Shown here piece by piece: positions 44,886 to 52,848 of a stretch of DNA of 64,000 nt (position 1 is the first letter of the stretch; every line of letters begins with the position of its first letter). The stretch is from Mucilaginibacter aquaedulcis (lineage in GTDB: Bacteria > Bacteroidota > Bacteroidia > Sphingobacteriales > Sphingobacteriaceae): contig NZ_JAUFPR010000003.1 of NCBI RefSeq assembly GCF_030409325.1, forward strand, positions 620,001-684,000. The letters run 5' to 3'. The translations under genes and the position numbers were made by a program. The notes under the pieces were generated by a model. It saw nothing but the letters and a program-made list of their open reading frames with translations, made no database searches and was not told the origin of the DNA.

Positions 44886-44963
44886 TGCTTCTTTTTACAA
44901 AGGATCCGTTAAAACTCTCCCCCTTCAACTTTTTTTAATTATTTCATTTATCTAAATTTTAAT

Positions 44964-46214
44964 ATGCCATATTTATTTACTTCCGAGTCCGTATCAGAAG
45001 GACATCCGGATAAAGTTGCAGACCAGATTTCAGACGCCCTTATTGACCATTTCCTGGCATTTGACCCTAACTCAAAGGTAGCATGCGAAACCCTGGTAAC
45101 CACCGGGCAGGTTATTTTAGCTGGCGAAGTAAAATCAAAAGCTTATTTAGATGTACAGAAAATTGCCCGTGAGGTGATCAACAAAATTGGTTACACCAAA
45201 GGCGAATACATGTTTGATGGAAGTTCATGCGGTGTGCTATCGGCCATTCACGAGCAATCGCCTGATATTAACCAGGGTGTTGACCGCCAGGCTAAAGAAG
45301 AGCAGGGTGCCGGCGACCAAGGTATGATGTTTGGTTATGCCACTGTTGAAACCGACAATTACATGCCACTGGCATTGGATATAGCCCACGCGCTTTTAAT
45401 TGAGCTGGCCGCTATCCGTCGTGAAAATAACGAAATTAAATACCTGCGCCCCGATGCAAAATCGCAGGTAACGCTGGAGTACAGCGATGATAACAAACCG
45501 CAGCGTATTGATGCCATTGTTATATCAACCCAGCATGATGATTTTGATGAAGAGCAAGCCATGCTTGCCAAAATAAGCGAGGATATCATCAGCATCCTTA
45601 TTCCGCGTGTTAAAGCAAAATATCCAAAATACGCCCACTTCTTTAACGACCAGATCAAGTATCACATTAACCCAACCGGTAAATTTGTTATCGGCGGCCC
45701 GCATGGCGATACCGGCTTAACCGGCCGTAAAATTATTGTGGATACCTACGGTGGTAAAGGTGCTCACGGTGGTGGCGCTTTTTCTGGTAAAGACCCATCA
45801 AAGGTTGACCGCTCTGCTGCTTATGCAACCCGCCACATTGCCAAAAACCTGGTTGCTGCCGGCGTTTGCGACGAGGTATTGGTACAGGTATCATACGCCA
45901 TTGGCGTAGCACAGCCTATGGGTATATACGTAAATACTTACGGTACCGCCAAGGTTGGCCTGCATGACGGTGAAATAGCTAAAAAAGTGGAAGAAGTGTT
46001 TAACATGACCCCATACGCTATTGAAACCCGTTTTAAACTGCGCAACCCAATCTATAGCGAAACCGCGGCTTACGGCCACTTCGGCAAGCCAAGTGAAACC
46101 GTTACCAAATCATTCATTGCCCACGATGGCAGCGAACTGAAACGTGAGGTTGAACTGTTTACCTGGGAAAAACTGGATTATGTTGATCAAGTAAAGCAAG
46201 CTTTCGGTTTGTAA
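44964..46214 (+). CDS. metK: S-adenosylmethionine synthetase
   Basis: 416 residues, full length for the Bacteroidetes form. It makes S-adenosylmethionine from methionine and ATP as a tetramer in the cytoplasm. Seen: TSESVSEGHPDKVADQISDALID with the ATP-binding GHPDK, GEVKSKAYLDVQKIAREVI, and the phosphate-binding GGAFSGKDPSKVDRSAAYATR. It is expressed behind a SAM-II type riboswitch, so feedback by its own product is expected. A terminator follows. Confidence 0.98.
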   Translation: MPYLFTSESVSEGHPDKVADQISDALIDHFLAFDPNSKVACETLVTTGQVILAGEVKSKAYLDVQKIAREVINKIGYTKGEYMFDGSSCGVLSAIHEQSPDINQGVDRQAKEEQGAGDQGMMFGYATVETDNYMPLALDIAHALLIELAAIRRENNEIKYLRPDAKSQVTLEYSDDNKPQRIDAIVISTQHDDFDEEQAMLAKISEDIISILIPRVKAKYPKYAHFFNDQIKYHINPTGKFVIGGPHGDTGLTGRKIIVDTYGGKGAHGGGAFSGKDPSKVDRSAAYATRHIAKNLVAAGVCDEVLVQVSYAIGVAQPMGIYVNTYGTAKVGLHDGEIAKKVEEVFNMTPYAIETRFKLRNPIYSETAAYGHFGKPSETVTKSFIAHDGSELKREVELFTWEKLDYVDQVKQAFGL

Positions 46215-46238
46215 TACGCAGATATATATCACAATTAT

Positions 46239-46272
46239 AAAAAAGCGATGGGCAGGTGCTCATCGCTTTTTT
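46239..46272 (+). terminator. Rho-independent terminator of metK
   Basis: A 12-bp stem, AAAAAAGCGATG with CATCGCTTTTTT, a 10-base loop and a T run. Confidence 0.85.
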
Positions 46273-46311
46273 TTGTTGCTCAAAAATTATTCTCCGGAAA
46301 ATATATAAATA

Positions 46312-46402
46312 TGTCATTGCGAGGAGAAACGACGAAGCAATCGCGAACTACACAGCTTTTCTCTATAAAGTTCGCGATTGCCACGCTTCGCTCGCAATGA
46401 CA
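46312..46402. repeat. Intergenic TGTCATT inverted repeat, copy C
   Basis: The left arm starts TGTCATTGCGAGGAGAAACG and runs to CAATCGCGAACT; the right arm mirrors it (AGTTCGCGATTG ... CTCGCAATGACA). It begins a dense repeat nest (46312-46661) in the 556-base gap after metK, which holds no supportable gene. Confidence 0.8.
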
Positions 46403-46418
46403 AATGTTTATTCTTGCG

Positions 46419-46539
46419 CTCGTCTGCGACGAGTGATTAATATGGGTTTACGTTTAAAACGTAAACCCATTTATTTAACATTATTTAATGAACTGGCGAT
46501 AAAATCGCCAAACCATGTTAAGCACTCGTCTGCGACGAG
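46419..46539. repeat. Cluster of palindromes: two CTCGTCTGCGACGAG copies around a 29-nt palindrome
   Basis: CTCGTCTGCGACGAG occurs at 46419-46433 and again at 46525-46539. Between them are a 29-nt palindrome (46442-46470, half ATGGGTTTACGTTT plus one central base) and a shorter TGGCGAT/ATCGCCA hairpin (46494-46510). Confidence 0.75.
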
Positions 46540-46570
46540 GACAATTAGAAAAGCGGAGGACCTTGCGATT

Positions 46571-46598
46571 CCCTCCCCAGGGAGGGTGTAGGGAGGGG
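46571..46598. repeat. CCCTCCCC repeat with four-run G motif
   Basis: CCCTCC with GGAGGG forms a 6-bp hairpin at 46571-46586. On the plus strand 46580-46598 gives four G runs (GGG, A, GGG, TGTA, GGG, A, GGGG), a short-loop G-quadruplex pattern. Confidence 0.55.
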
Positions 46599-46628
46599 TT
46601 TCATTGACAAATCTATTCGCATGGTCAA

Positions 46629-46661
46629 AGACTTACGAAGTTTTGAAAACTTCGTAAGTCT
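46629..46661. repeat. 33-nt palindrome (AGACTTACGAAGTTTT)
   Basis: 16-base arms (AGACTTACGAAGTTTT and its complement) around one central G. It has the same one-base-centre design as the 29-nt palindrome at 46442-46470. Confidence 0.75.
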
Positions 46662-46695
46662 GCTTATCCAAAAAAACAACAAACAGTAAAAAACA

Positions 46696-46714
46696 TTTTA
46701 CCATTTGTTAAGTG
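46696..46714 (+). promoter_or_regulatory. Putative operator, copy 1 (ACC-N4-GGT-like)
   Basis: TTTTACCATTTGTTAAGTG matches the sequence at 49384-49402 at 18 of 19 bases. In both copies the next TTTG begins after 23 bases, and a NAD(P)-dependent oxidoreductase gene starts 49-57 bases downstream. Confidence 0.45.
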
Positions 46715-46770
46715 TTGTATGGGTTTGTTTATCAAACTTTGTACAAGCATTCTAAAAAAACACATTTATC

Positions 46771-47628
46771 ATGAGTACAAAAAAAATAGGCTGGATAGGT
46801 TTGGGTAATATGGGCATCCCGATGTCGCAGCAACTGATCAGGGCTGGTTACCCGGTAACGGTTTATAACCGCAGTAAAGAAAAGGAAGAATCACTGAAAG
46901 CGGGCGGGGCTGCCACGGCATCGTCACCAAAAGAACTAATTCAGCAAACCGATATTGTTTTTGCTATGGTATCAAACGATGAGGCCATCAACGATATTTT
47001 CAATGGTGCCGAAGGTTTGCTGAGCGCCAACACCAGCGGTAAGGTTATTATAAACATGAGTACCGTATCGCCGGGTATCAGCAGGCAAGTGTCAGCACTG
47101 ATTCGGGCACAAGGAAGTGATTACCTTGATGCCCCGGTATCGGGCAGCGTAAAACAGGCAGAAGACGGCACTCTGGTAATTATGGCGGGCGGCGCAGCCA
47201 CAACCTTTGAGCAGGTAAAACCTGAGCTTGAAAAACTAAGCAAGCTGGCCCTGCTGGTTGGCGATACCGGTGCAGGCAATGCCGCTAAACTGGCCATCAA
47301 CACCCTGCTGGGCATACATGCCCAGGGCCTGGCCGAAACCGTATTGTTTGCGCAGCATAACGATATTAAAACCGAAGATATGCTAACTATTATCAACAAC
47401 AGCGCGCTGGGCAATATTTTTGCCAAAATAAAAGGAGATGCCATTTTGAACGATAACTACAAAGCCGCCTTCGCGCTGAAACATATAGCCAAAGACCTGC
47501 GTCTGGCCAAAGCTGAAGGATTGAACTCGCCCCTTGCCCAGTCGGCCTATCAAACCTATCAGGAAGCCGAAGCCGCTCATGGCAATGAAGATATCATTGC
47601 TGTAATTAAACAGGTGGCGGGTAAGTGA
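46771..47628 (+). CDS. Beta-hydroxyacid dehydrogenase family (3-hydroxyisobutyrate dehydrogenase-like)
   Basis: 285 residues. Rossmann motif GWIGLGNMGIPM (about 8-19), then VYNRSKEK, the TVSP/DAPVSGSVKQAEDGTLVIMAGG loop, and KLAINTLLG with the catalytic lysine. The family oxidises or reduces beta-hydroxyacids with NAD(P). The exact substrate cannot be read from sequence; glyoxylate or succinic semialdehyde reduction is also known in this group. An operator-like motif (46696-46714) lies upstream, shared with the SDR at 49451. A terminator follows at 47787. Confidence 0.93.
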   Translation: MSTKKIGWIGLGNMGIPMSQQLIRAGYPVTVYNRSKEKEESLKAGGAATASSPKELIQQTDIVFAMVSNDEAINDIFNGAEGLLSANTSGKVIINMSTVSPGISRQVSALIRAQGSDYLDAPVSGSVKQAEDGTLVIMAGGAATTFEQVKPELEKLSKLALLVGDTGAGNAAKLAINTLLGIHAQGLAETVLFAQHNDIKTEDMLTIINNSALGNIFAKIKGDAILNDNYKAAFALKHIAKDLRLAKAEGLNSPLAQSAYQTYQEAEAAHGNEDIIAVIKQVAGK

Positions 47629-47646
47629 TTTTAATTAGTAAACCCA

Positions 47647-47735
47647 GTTGTCATCTCGAACGAGGTACGAGGAGAGATCTTATAGCCAAAGCATATTAGT
47701 TGCACAGGATTTCTCGCTCTGCTCGAAATGACAAC
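47647..47735. repeat. Intergenic TGTCATT inverted repeat, copy B
   Basis: The left arm (GTTGTCATCTCGAACGAGG onward, to GAGATCTTATA) mirrors the right arm (GATTTCTCGCTCTGCTCG to AATGACAAC). It falls in the 404-base gap 47629-48032, which otherwise has a terminator, an AT-rich tail and a short palindrome AATTGGACCAATT near 47975-47987. Confidence 0.7.
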
Positions 47736-47786
47736 ACAAGGCAAACTTTGCTGATCCCGGCAATTTTCAGTATCTTTATATCAATC

Positions 47787-47830
47787 AACAGCCCGGTTTC
47801 TCTTTATGCAGAAAGACCGGGCTGTTTTGT
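47787..47830 (+). terminator. Rho-independent terminator downstream of the hydroxyacid dehydrogenase
   Basis: An 11-bp perfect stem AACAGCCCGGT with its complement, and a T run. It lies about 160 bases after the stop, behind the inverted repeat. Confidence 0.7.
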
Positions 47831-48032
47831 TAAGAAGATAAAGCCCCGGGCACGGAACAATATTCAAAAATACATTAACTATCAGCACTTTAAAACTTTT
47901 TAAAGCTCAAAAAACACATCAAAAAGTGTTAAAATGATTGTTATTTGAATATTTCAGGCCATTTTTCATCAAAATTGGACCAATTATGGCTTTTTTTGAT
48001 ACCAAAAAATGTTAAAATTTAATTTTAAAAAG

Positions 48033-49277
48033 TTACACTTTACCAAAAACGACAATACCGTTATGACCGCCAAAACCAAAGGTGTTGCTCATGGTTAAAT
48101 TCACCTGGTGATCGATAGTTTCTCCTAAAACGATGTTTAAACTATCGGGCACTGCGGGGTCAAGCAAGGTTGTATTAATAGTAGGCGGAATAACATTATC
48201 GCGCATGGCCAGCAAACAAATAATAGCTTCTATGGCACCGGCAGCGCCGAGTAAATGGCCCGTCATTGATTTGGTGGCACTTATCTTAATATTGTTCTTT
48301 TCGCCATGTATAAGTCGCAGAACAGCATTCAGTTCAGACAGGTCACCAACATGAGTTGATGTGGCATGCATGTTCAGGTAGTCAATATCCGTGATGGATA
48401 CACCGGCCTCATCAAGCGCCAGCTGCATACCCTTTGCAGCCCCCAAACCTTCGGGATGGGTGGCCGTCATGTGGTAGGCATCAGCAGTCATGGCAGCTCC
48501 GCGAACTTCGCCGTAGATATGCGCGCCGCGCTTTACGGCGTGCTCGTACTCTTCCAGTACCAATGCGCCTGCGCCCTCGCCCATGATAAAGCCATCGCGC
48601 TCAACATCAAAAGGACGGGAAGCTGCCTGAGGATCATCATTACGGGCCGACATTGCCTTCATCGAGCTAAAGCCACCAAAAGATGCCGGAGTAATAGGCG
48701 CTTCGGAACCGCCGGTAATAATAACCTTGGCCTTGCCGAGGCGTATATAATTAAAGGCATCCATAATAGCGGTATTGGATGTGGCACAGGCAGATACCGT
48801 GGTATAATTGATACCCATATAGCCGTTACGGATGGAGATCATACCCGAGGCCATATTGGTGATCAGCTTAGGCACAAAGAACGGGCTAAACCGCGGATGG
48901 CCATCGCCAAGGGTATAATCCCTTACTTGTTCTTCAAAGGTTAACATACCACCCTGGCCTGAGCCCCAGATCACGCCAACATCAAATGGGTCCATAGTAT
49001 TCAGATCGAATCCCGAATCGGCTATGGCCTCGTCTGATGCCACAAGGGCGTACTGGGTAAATGGATCTGTCCGTTTAATATCCGCCTTGTCTAAAAAATC
49101 TGCTGCATTAAAATCCTTCAATTCGCAGGCAAAACGGGTTCGGAACAAAGTGGGATCAAAATGGGTAATGGTTGCAGCGCCGCTTTTACCGGCAACTACA
49201 TTTTGCCAAAAAGTTTTCACCTGATTACCAAGCGGGGTTAGCGCACCCAGGCCTGTTATTACTACTCTTTTTAACAT
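48033..49277 (-). CDS. fabF: 3-oxoacyl-[acyl-carrier-protein] synthase II (FabF-type)
   Basis: 414 residues. It condenses malonyl-ACP with acyl-ACP in fatty-acid elongation. Catalytic residues: the active-site cysteine in TVSACATSNTA, and the two histidines in NMHATSTHVGD and KSMTGHLLGAAGA. N-terminal VVITGLGALTPLG. Unlike most fabF genes it is not next to acpP here, so it may be a second KAS with a specialised product. A -7 motif (49305-49312) and an ACC-N4-GGT inverted repeat (49321-49336) lie upstream. Confidence 0.93.
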   Translation of the reverse strand: MLKRVVITGLGALTPLGNQVKTFWQNVVAGKSGAATITHFDPTLFRTRFACELKDFNAADFLDKADIKRTDPFTQYALVASDEAIADSGFDLNTMDPFDVGVIWGSGQGGMLTFEEQVRDYTLGDGHPRFSPFFVPKLITNMASGMISIRNGYMGINYTTVSACATSNTAIMDAFNYIRLGKAKVIITGGSEAPITPASFGGFSSMKAMSARNDDPQAASRPFDVERDGFIMGEGAGALVLEEYEHAVKRGAHIYGEVRGAAMTADAYHMTATHPEGLGAAKGMQLALDEAGVSITDIDYLNMHATSTHVGDLSELNAVLRLIHGEKNNIKISATKSMTGHLLGAAGAIEAIICLLAMRDNVIPPTINTTLLDPAVPDSLNIVLGETIDHQVNLTMSNTFGFGGHNGIVVFGKV

Positions 49278-49304
49278 AATTTATTACGGTTGAGTAAATT
49301 TTGG

Positions 49305-49312
49305 CAAAAGTA
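49305..49312 (-). promoter_or_regulatory. Candidate -7 promoter element of fabF
   Basis: On the minus strand TACTTTTG matches TAnnTTTG, 28 bases upstream of the start at 49277. The palindrome at 49321-49336 falls just beyond it, in the region a regulator would use. Confidence 0.4.
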
Positions 49313-49320
49313 ATTATAAG

Positions 49321-49336
49321 TATACCCATCGGTATA
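49321..49336. promoter_or_regulatory. Putative operator TATACC-N4-GGTATA
   Basis: Inverted repeat TATACC, CATC, GGTATA in the divergent fabF/SDR region. It has the same ACC-N4-GGT centre as the motif at 49384-49402. Confidence 0.4.
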
Positions 49337-49383
49337 TTTATAATGTAAAATAATTAGCCTGTAAAGCTTAACCTGTTTTTCGT

Positions 49384-49402
49384 TTTTACCATTTGGTAAG
49401 TG
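49384..49402 (+). promoter_or_regulatory. Putative operator, copy 2 (ACC-N4-GGT)
   Basis: TTTTACCATTTGGTAAGTG, 18 of 19 bases identical to 46696-46714. It contains the inverted repeat TTACC-ATTT-GGTAA. It starts 67 bases before the SDR ATG at 49451. Confidence 0.45.
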
Positions 49403-49450
49403 GCTGCGATCAATATAGGCAGACCTTTGTGTTATCAAATAATTAATAAT

Positions 49451-50191
49451 ATGAATACACAAATTAATAACAGCAAATTACAAGGTAAAAGGGTGGTTAT
49501 CATGGGTGGCACATCAGGCATTGGCCTGGCTACAGCACAGGCAGCAGCAGCCGAAGGCGCTCATGTAGTAGTGGTATCAAGCAATCAGCAACGTGTTAAT
49601 GATGCGCTTGCAACTTTACCTGATACAGCCAAAGGCTATGCCATTGACCTTAGTAATGAGCAAAATATCAAAATCTTTTTTAACGGCATAGGCAATTTTG
49701 ATCACCTGGTATACACCGCCGGTGAAAACCTTAGCCTGATATACCTGAATGATATGAATCTGGAAAAAGCGCATAACTTTTTTAACCTGCGCTATTGGGG
49801 GGCACTTGCATCATTAAAATATGGCGCGCCGCATATTAACCAGGGTGGTTCTATTTCGTTGATGAGTGGTACTGCCAATGCCCGTCCCGGTGCAGGCTGG
49901 TTGCTTGGTGCAAGCATTTGCGGTGCTATGGATGGACTAACCCGGGCCATGGCCGTTGAATTGGCCCCTATCCGAGTAAACGCGGTTGCGGCAGGTGTTA
50001 TCAAAACCAACCTGTGGAACAGCATACCTGAAACCGACCGTGAAGGTATGTATAAATATTATGGCGAAGCCTTGCTGGTAAAACGTGTTGGCGAAGCAGA
50101 AGATGTAGCGCTGGCTTTTACCTACCTCATGAAACAACACTTTGGCACCGGCCAAATCATCACTGTTGATGGCGGCACAGTGCTGGTTTAG
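49451..50191 (+). CDS. Short-chain dehydrogenase/reductase (SDR)
   Basis: 246 residues from the ATG at 49451 (MNTQINNSKL). The frame is open further upstream to 49400, but that part covers a likely operator and promoter region, so I use the shorter form. NAD(P)-binding TSGIGLA near residue 23-29 in GGTSGIGLATA. The usual catalytic YxxxK is not clear: the segment after the SLMSG serine reads RPGAGWLLGASICGAMDGL, with no tyrosine-lysine pair, so the enzyme may act differently or be a non-catalytic member. Ends GTGQIITVDGGTVLV. Followed 41 bases later by the NmrA-like gene. Confidence 0.85.
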   Translation: MNTQINNSKLQGKRVVIMGGTSGIGLATAQAAAAEGAHVVVVSSNQQRVNDALATLPDTAKGYAIDLSNEQNIKIFFNGIGNFDHLVYTAGENLSLIYLNDMNLEKAHNFFNLRYWGALASLKYGAPHINQGGSISLMSGTANARPGAGWLLGASICGAMDGLTRAMAVELAPIRVNAVAAGVIKTNLWNSIPETDREGMYKYYGEALLVKRVGEAEDVALAFTYLMKQHFGTGQIITVDGGTVLV

Positions 50192-50232
50192 GCTATTATT
50201 TAATACCCCTATTTCACCTAAAAATTAAGCTT

Positions 50233-51102
50233 ATGTATGCAATAACAGGCATTACAGGCCGCGTTGGCAGTGTGGCTGCCAATATATTATTGAACAATGA
50301 ACAACCGGTTCGGGCCATCCTCAGAAATGCGGGCAAGGCACAGCAATGGCTAAATAAAGGTGCAGAAATTGCCATTGCCGAATTACATGATGAACGGGCT
50401 CTCGAAACTGCTTTTGAAGGCACAGATGGGGTTTTTATCATGACCCCACCACTGTTTGAATCAACCGATCCGATGGCTGATCATGATGTGATGCTGGCAT
50501 CCCTAACCCTTGCTATAGAAAAAGCCAAACCAGCCAAAGTGGTTTACCTGTCATCCATAGGGGCACATTTATCTGCCGGAACAGGCGCTATTAAAAAACT
50601 GTATGATATGGAACAGCTTTTTCAAAAGTTAAGTGTACCAACAGCCGGTATACGTGCCGGTTGGTTTATGGAGAACTTTGCGGGTGGTATTGTCCCGGCT
50701 AAGCAAAGTGGGCGGCTGCATAGTTTTTTAGATCCTACGGATATGCTTATCCCTATGATCGCTACGAAAGATATAGGCAAGCTGGCAGCCGAACTGCTGC
50801 AGCAAACCTGGAAAGGTCATCGCATTATAGAGCTTGAGGGTCCCTGTCAATATTCCGCAGCTGATGTAGCCGCGGTATTGAGCGGTCGGTTAAATCAAAG
50901 CATCCAGGCAAAGGCTATTCCCAAGGCTGATTACGAAACCGTTTACCGATCATTCGGGGCCAGCCCAAAAGCATCAGCCTTAATGGCCGAAATGACCAGC
51001 GGATTTAACAGTGGGCATATCGTATTTGAAAAAAATGGTCATGAGCATATTAAAGGCGAAACTTTATTGGAAGATGCACTGAGTGTTTACATCAACGCAT
51101 GA
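50233..51102 (+). CDS. NmrA-like NAD(P)-binding protein
   Basis: 289 residues. Atypical SDR: Rossmann start YAITGITGRVGSVAANILL, then VRAILRNAGKAQQW, DGVFIMTPP, VVYLSSIGAH and the C-terminal substrate region. Members act as NAD(P)H:quinone oxidoreductases or redox sensors; which one is unknown here. It follows the SDR (49451-50191) on the same strand with 41 bases between, and a bidirectional terminator follows. Confidence 0.88.
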   Translation: MYAITGITGRVGSVAANILLNNEQPVRAILRNAGKAQQWLNKGAEIAIAELHDERALETAFEGTDGVFIMTPPLFESTDPMADHDVMLASLTLAIEKAKPAKVVYLSSIGAHLSAGTGAIKKLYDMEQLFQKLSVPTAGIRAGWFMENFAGGIVPAKQSGRLHSFLDPTDMLIPMIATKDIGKLAAELLQQTWKGHRIIELEGPCQYSAADVAAVLSGRLNQSIQAKAIPKADYETVYRSFGASPKASALMAEMTSGFNSGHIVFEKNGHEHIKGETLLEDALSVYINA

Positions 51103-51105
51103 TCA

Positions 51106-51141
51106 CAAAAGCGGTCAAACTTTTTGGTTTGACCGCTTTTG
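51106..51141. terminator. Bidirectional rho-independent terminator
   Basis: A 15-bp perfect stem (CAAAAGCGGTCAAAC with its complement) and a 6-base T-rich loop, between the convergent NmrA-like gene and the Crp/Fnr gene. Confidence 0.85.
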
Positions 51142-51714
51142 CTATCGTATATTTTTCCGTATCCGGCTGAGTGATTGTGGCGTGATGCCCAGGTAACCGG
51201 CAATATCCTTTAAAGGAACCCGAAGTGCTATATCCGGCTGCTGCATAATGAAAAGCTTATACTGATTTTCGGCATCCTCGCCAATATAGCTGTTCCTCAC
51301 CCTTACTTTTTCGATCAGGTGCTGCTGGTTTATTTTTTCGATGATCTCCTTCATATAAGGCAGCTCCTCATACAGAGCAAGGAGTTTGCTCTTGCTGATC
51401 GTCAGTACCTCCGCATCGCAACATGCCTGTATGCCGGGTTCTGTTGGTGTTGCTTCTTCAAAGCTTTGCAGTATAGTGCATAGCTGATTTTCTTTGTAAA
51501 AAAAGTGGGTTACATCAACACCCGTTTCTTTATGGGTTACTATCCGCAGCACACCTTTGCAAACAAAAAACATATCGGTGCACACCCGGTGGCCATTAAA
51601 CAGGAAATCGCCCTCCTTAAATAATTGATGTTCAAAATGGTTCGCGATTATCTCCGCATCCTCATCTGAAACATATCTTAAAAGCCGTAAAAAATTAATA
51701 AGCGGATCAATCAT
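51142..51714 (-). CDS. Crp/Fnr family transcriptional regulator
   Basis: 190 residues. An N-terminal cyclic-nucleotide-type beta-roll (about 20-115, FEHQLFKEGDFLFNGHRVCTDMFFVCKGVLRIV) and a C-terminal winged helix (about 135-190) with VPLKDIAGYLGITPQSLSRIRKNI as recognition helix. It resembles many short Bacteroidetes regulators of this family; ligand and targets are unknown. Its predicted promoter (51750-51757) overlaps the 3' end of the alkC-like gene. Confidence 0.92.
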   Translation of the reverse strand: MIDPLINFLRLLRYVSDEDAEIIANHFEHQLFKEGDFLFNGHRVCTDMFFVCKGVLRIVTHKETGVDVTHFFYKENQLCTILQSFEEATPTEPGIQACCDAEVLTISKSKLLALYEELPYMKEIIEKINQQHLIEKVRVRNSYIGEDAENQYKLFIMQQPDIALRVPLKDIAGYLGITPQSLSRIRKNIR

Positions 51715-51744
51715 GATGCATCAAAAAATTATAGCAGCAAAGTA

Positions 51745-52848
51745 TCAGCCAAATATATCAAAGGTTTTTATCTCCTTTTCCTGGCCATTAATAATGATAG
51801 AAAGCTGATGCTTACCCGGATAAAATTTACGGGTGGTGATCGGTTTAAATGATTGTTTCCTATTGATCGAGGCCTTTTCGCCGGGCTGATACAAACGCTC
51901 GCTTATTTTAAACACCTTTTTTGATAGCTGTCCGTTTGCTTTATTGTAGTAAACACCGTACTCCAATCGTACGTTTTGCTTATCGGTATGATCATTACTA
52001 ACTTCAAATTCAAACTCCAGGCTATCCCCTATTTTAACACTGGGTGCTATGATGTTAAACCCGCTTAGGCTAATGTTTTTACCCTCCAGGCCATAATGAT
52101 CTAATATTTCGTTGTGTCCCGCTTTTAATAAGGTACGGCTGGCGTGTTTAATGATGGCGTCCGTTTCTTTACTGATTCCTTTCCACCTGCGGGCCACATC
52201 CATCATGATGGCCGGATGATCTTTTGAAATATCGTTCAGGTTATTGGCTACACTTTTGCGCACCCACGCTGAATGATCATTCTTCAGATTCTCTAAAATG
52301 GCAAGTACCCTATCCGGATCTTTTTTTAGCGATGGTACGGCTAAGCCCCATGGCAATCGCGGACGGCTGCCCTCGCTGGCAAAACGCCTTACCTTGTAAT
52401 TTTCATGTAATGACCACGCCTGCAACTGTGTAAGCATTTGATCGGTATATTTCAGCAAAAACGGTCGTACGGCAAATTCGCAACTTACAAACTGGGTTAT
52501 AAATTCCAGTGCCTTTACCGAATGTTCATAATGATCAATACCATAAACTTCAATGTAATCTGGCAAAAACATCATGGCCAGGCTATCTTCCCCAAAGTGT
52601 TCGGCACGCAGGCGGTGTATGAGGTTTTCCATCACATCAACGGCAGATGGAAAATCGGCAGGCATAAACAGGTTCAACACAACAGAATTATGCCGCATCC
52701 GCTGTTTCAACGCCTTGTTTTCATAACCCTCTGTAAAAATTAGCGAAATAAAGCGTTGCTTATCAAAAGTAGGAAGCACCGCGGCAAGCACATCGGTAAA
52801 CCTGTTATAAAAGCCTGCCGAATATATATCCTTCAACAAACTGCTCAT
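51745..52848 (-). CDS. DNA alkylation repair protein, AlkC-like
   Basis: 367 residues. HEAT-like helical repeats (about 1-260) with VRRFASEGSRPRLPWGLAVP and HSAWVRKSVANNLNDISK, followed by a C-terminal Ig-like beta domain (about 265-367, ISLSGFNIIAPSVKIGDSLEFEFEVSN). This layout matches the AlkC group, DNA glycosylases that remove 3-methyladenine and 3-methylcytosine type damage. Start ATG is at 52848, overlapping the HxlR stop by 4 bases, so the two are translationally coupled. Confidence 0.88.
   Translation of the reverse strand: MSSLLKDIYSAGFYNRFTDVLAAVLPTFDKQRFISLIFTEGYENKALKQRMRHNSVVLNLFMPADFPSAVDVMENLIHRLRAEHFGEDSLAMMFLPDYIEVYGIDHYEHSVKALEFITQFVSCEFAVRPFLLKYTDQMLTQLQAWSLHENYKVRRFASEGSRPRLPWGLAVPSLKKDPDRVLAILENLKNDHSAWVRKSVANNLNDISKDHPAIMMDVARRWKGISKETDAIIKHASRTLLKAGHNEILDHYGLEGKNISLSGFNIIAPSVKIGDSLEFEFEVSNDHTDKQNVRLEYGVYYNKANGQLSKKVFKISERLYQPGEKASINRKQSFKPITTRKFYPGKHQLSIIINGQEKEIKTFDIFG
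51750..51757 (-). promoter_or_regulatory. Candidate -7 promoter element of the Crp/Fnr gene
   Basis: On the minus strand TATATTTG, inside the 3' end of the AlkC-like gene, 35 bases before the Crp/Fnr start at 51714. Motif only. Confidence 0.3.

Noticed and set aside
44886..44963. Rho-independent terminator as the riboswitch expression platform
   Set aside because: There is a T run at about 44930-44937 but no stable stem before it; control at translation fits better.
46256..46591. Open frame on the plus strand after metK
   Set aside because: It runs through the metK terminator and several palindromic repeats, and its translation shows no domain; it is a product of the repeat nest.
46312..46661. 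CRISPR array
   Set aside because: The repeats are different palindromes without regular spacing or unique spacers, and no cas genes are near.
49400..49450. Upstream extension of the SDR gene (17 extra residues)
   Set aside because: The extension covers a likely operator/promoter region (49384-49430); MNTQINNSKL at 49451 gives a normal SDR N terminus.
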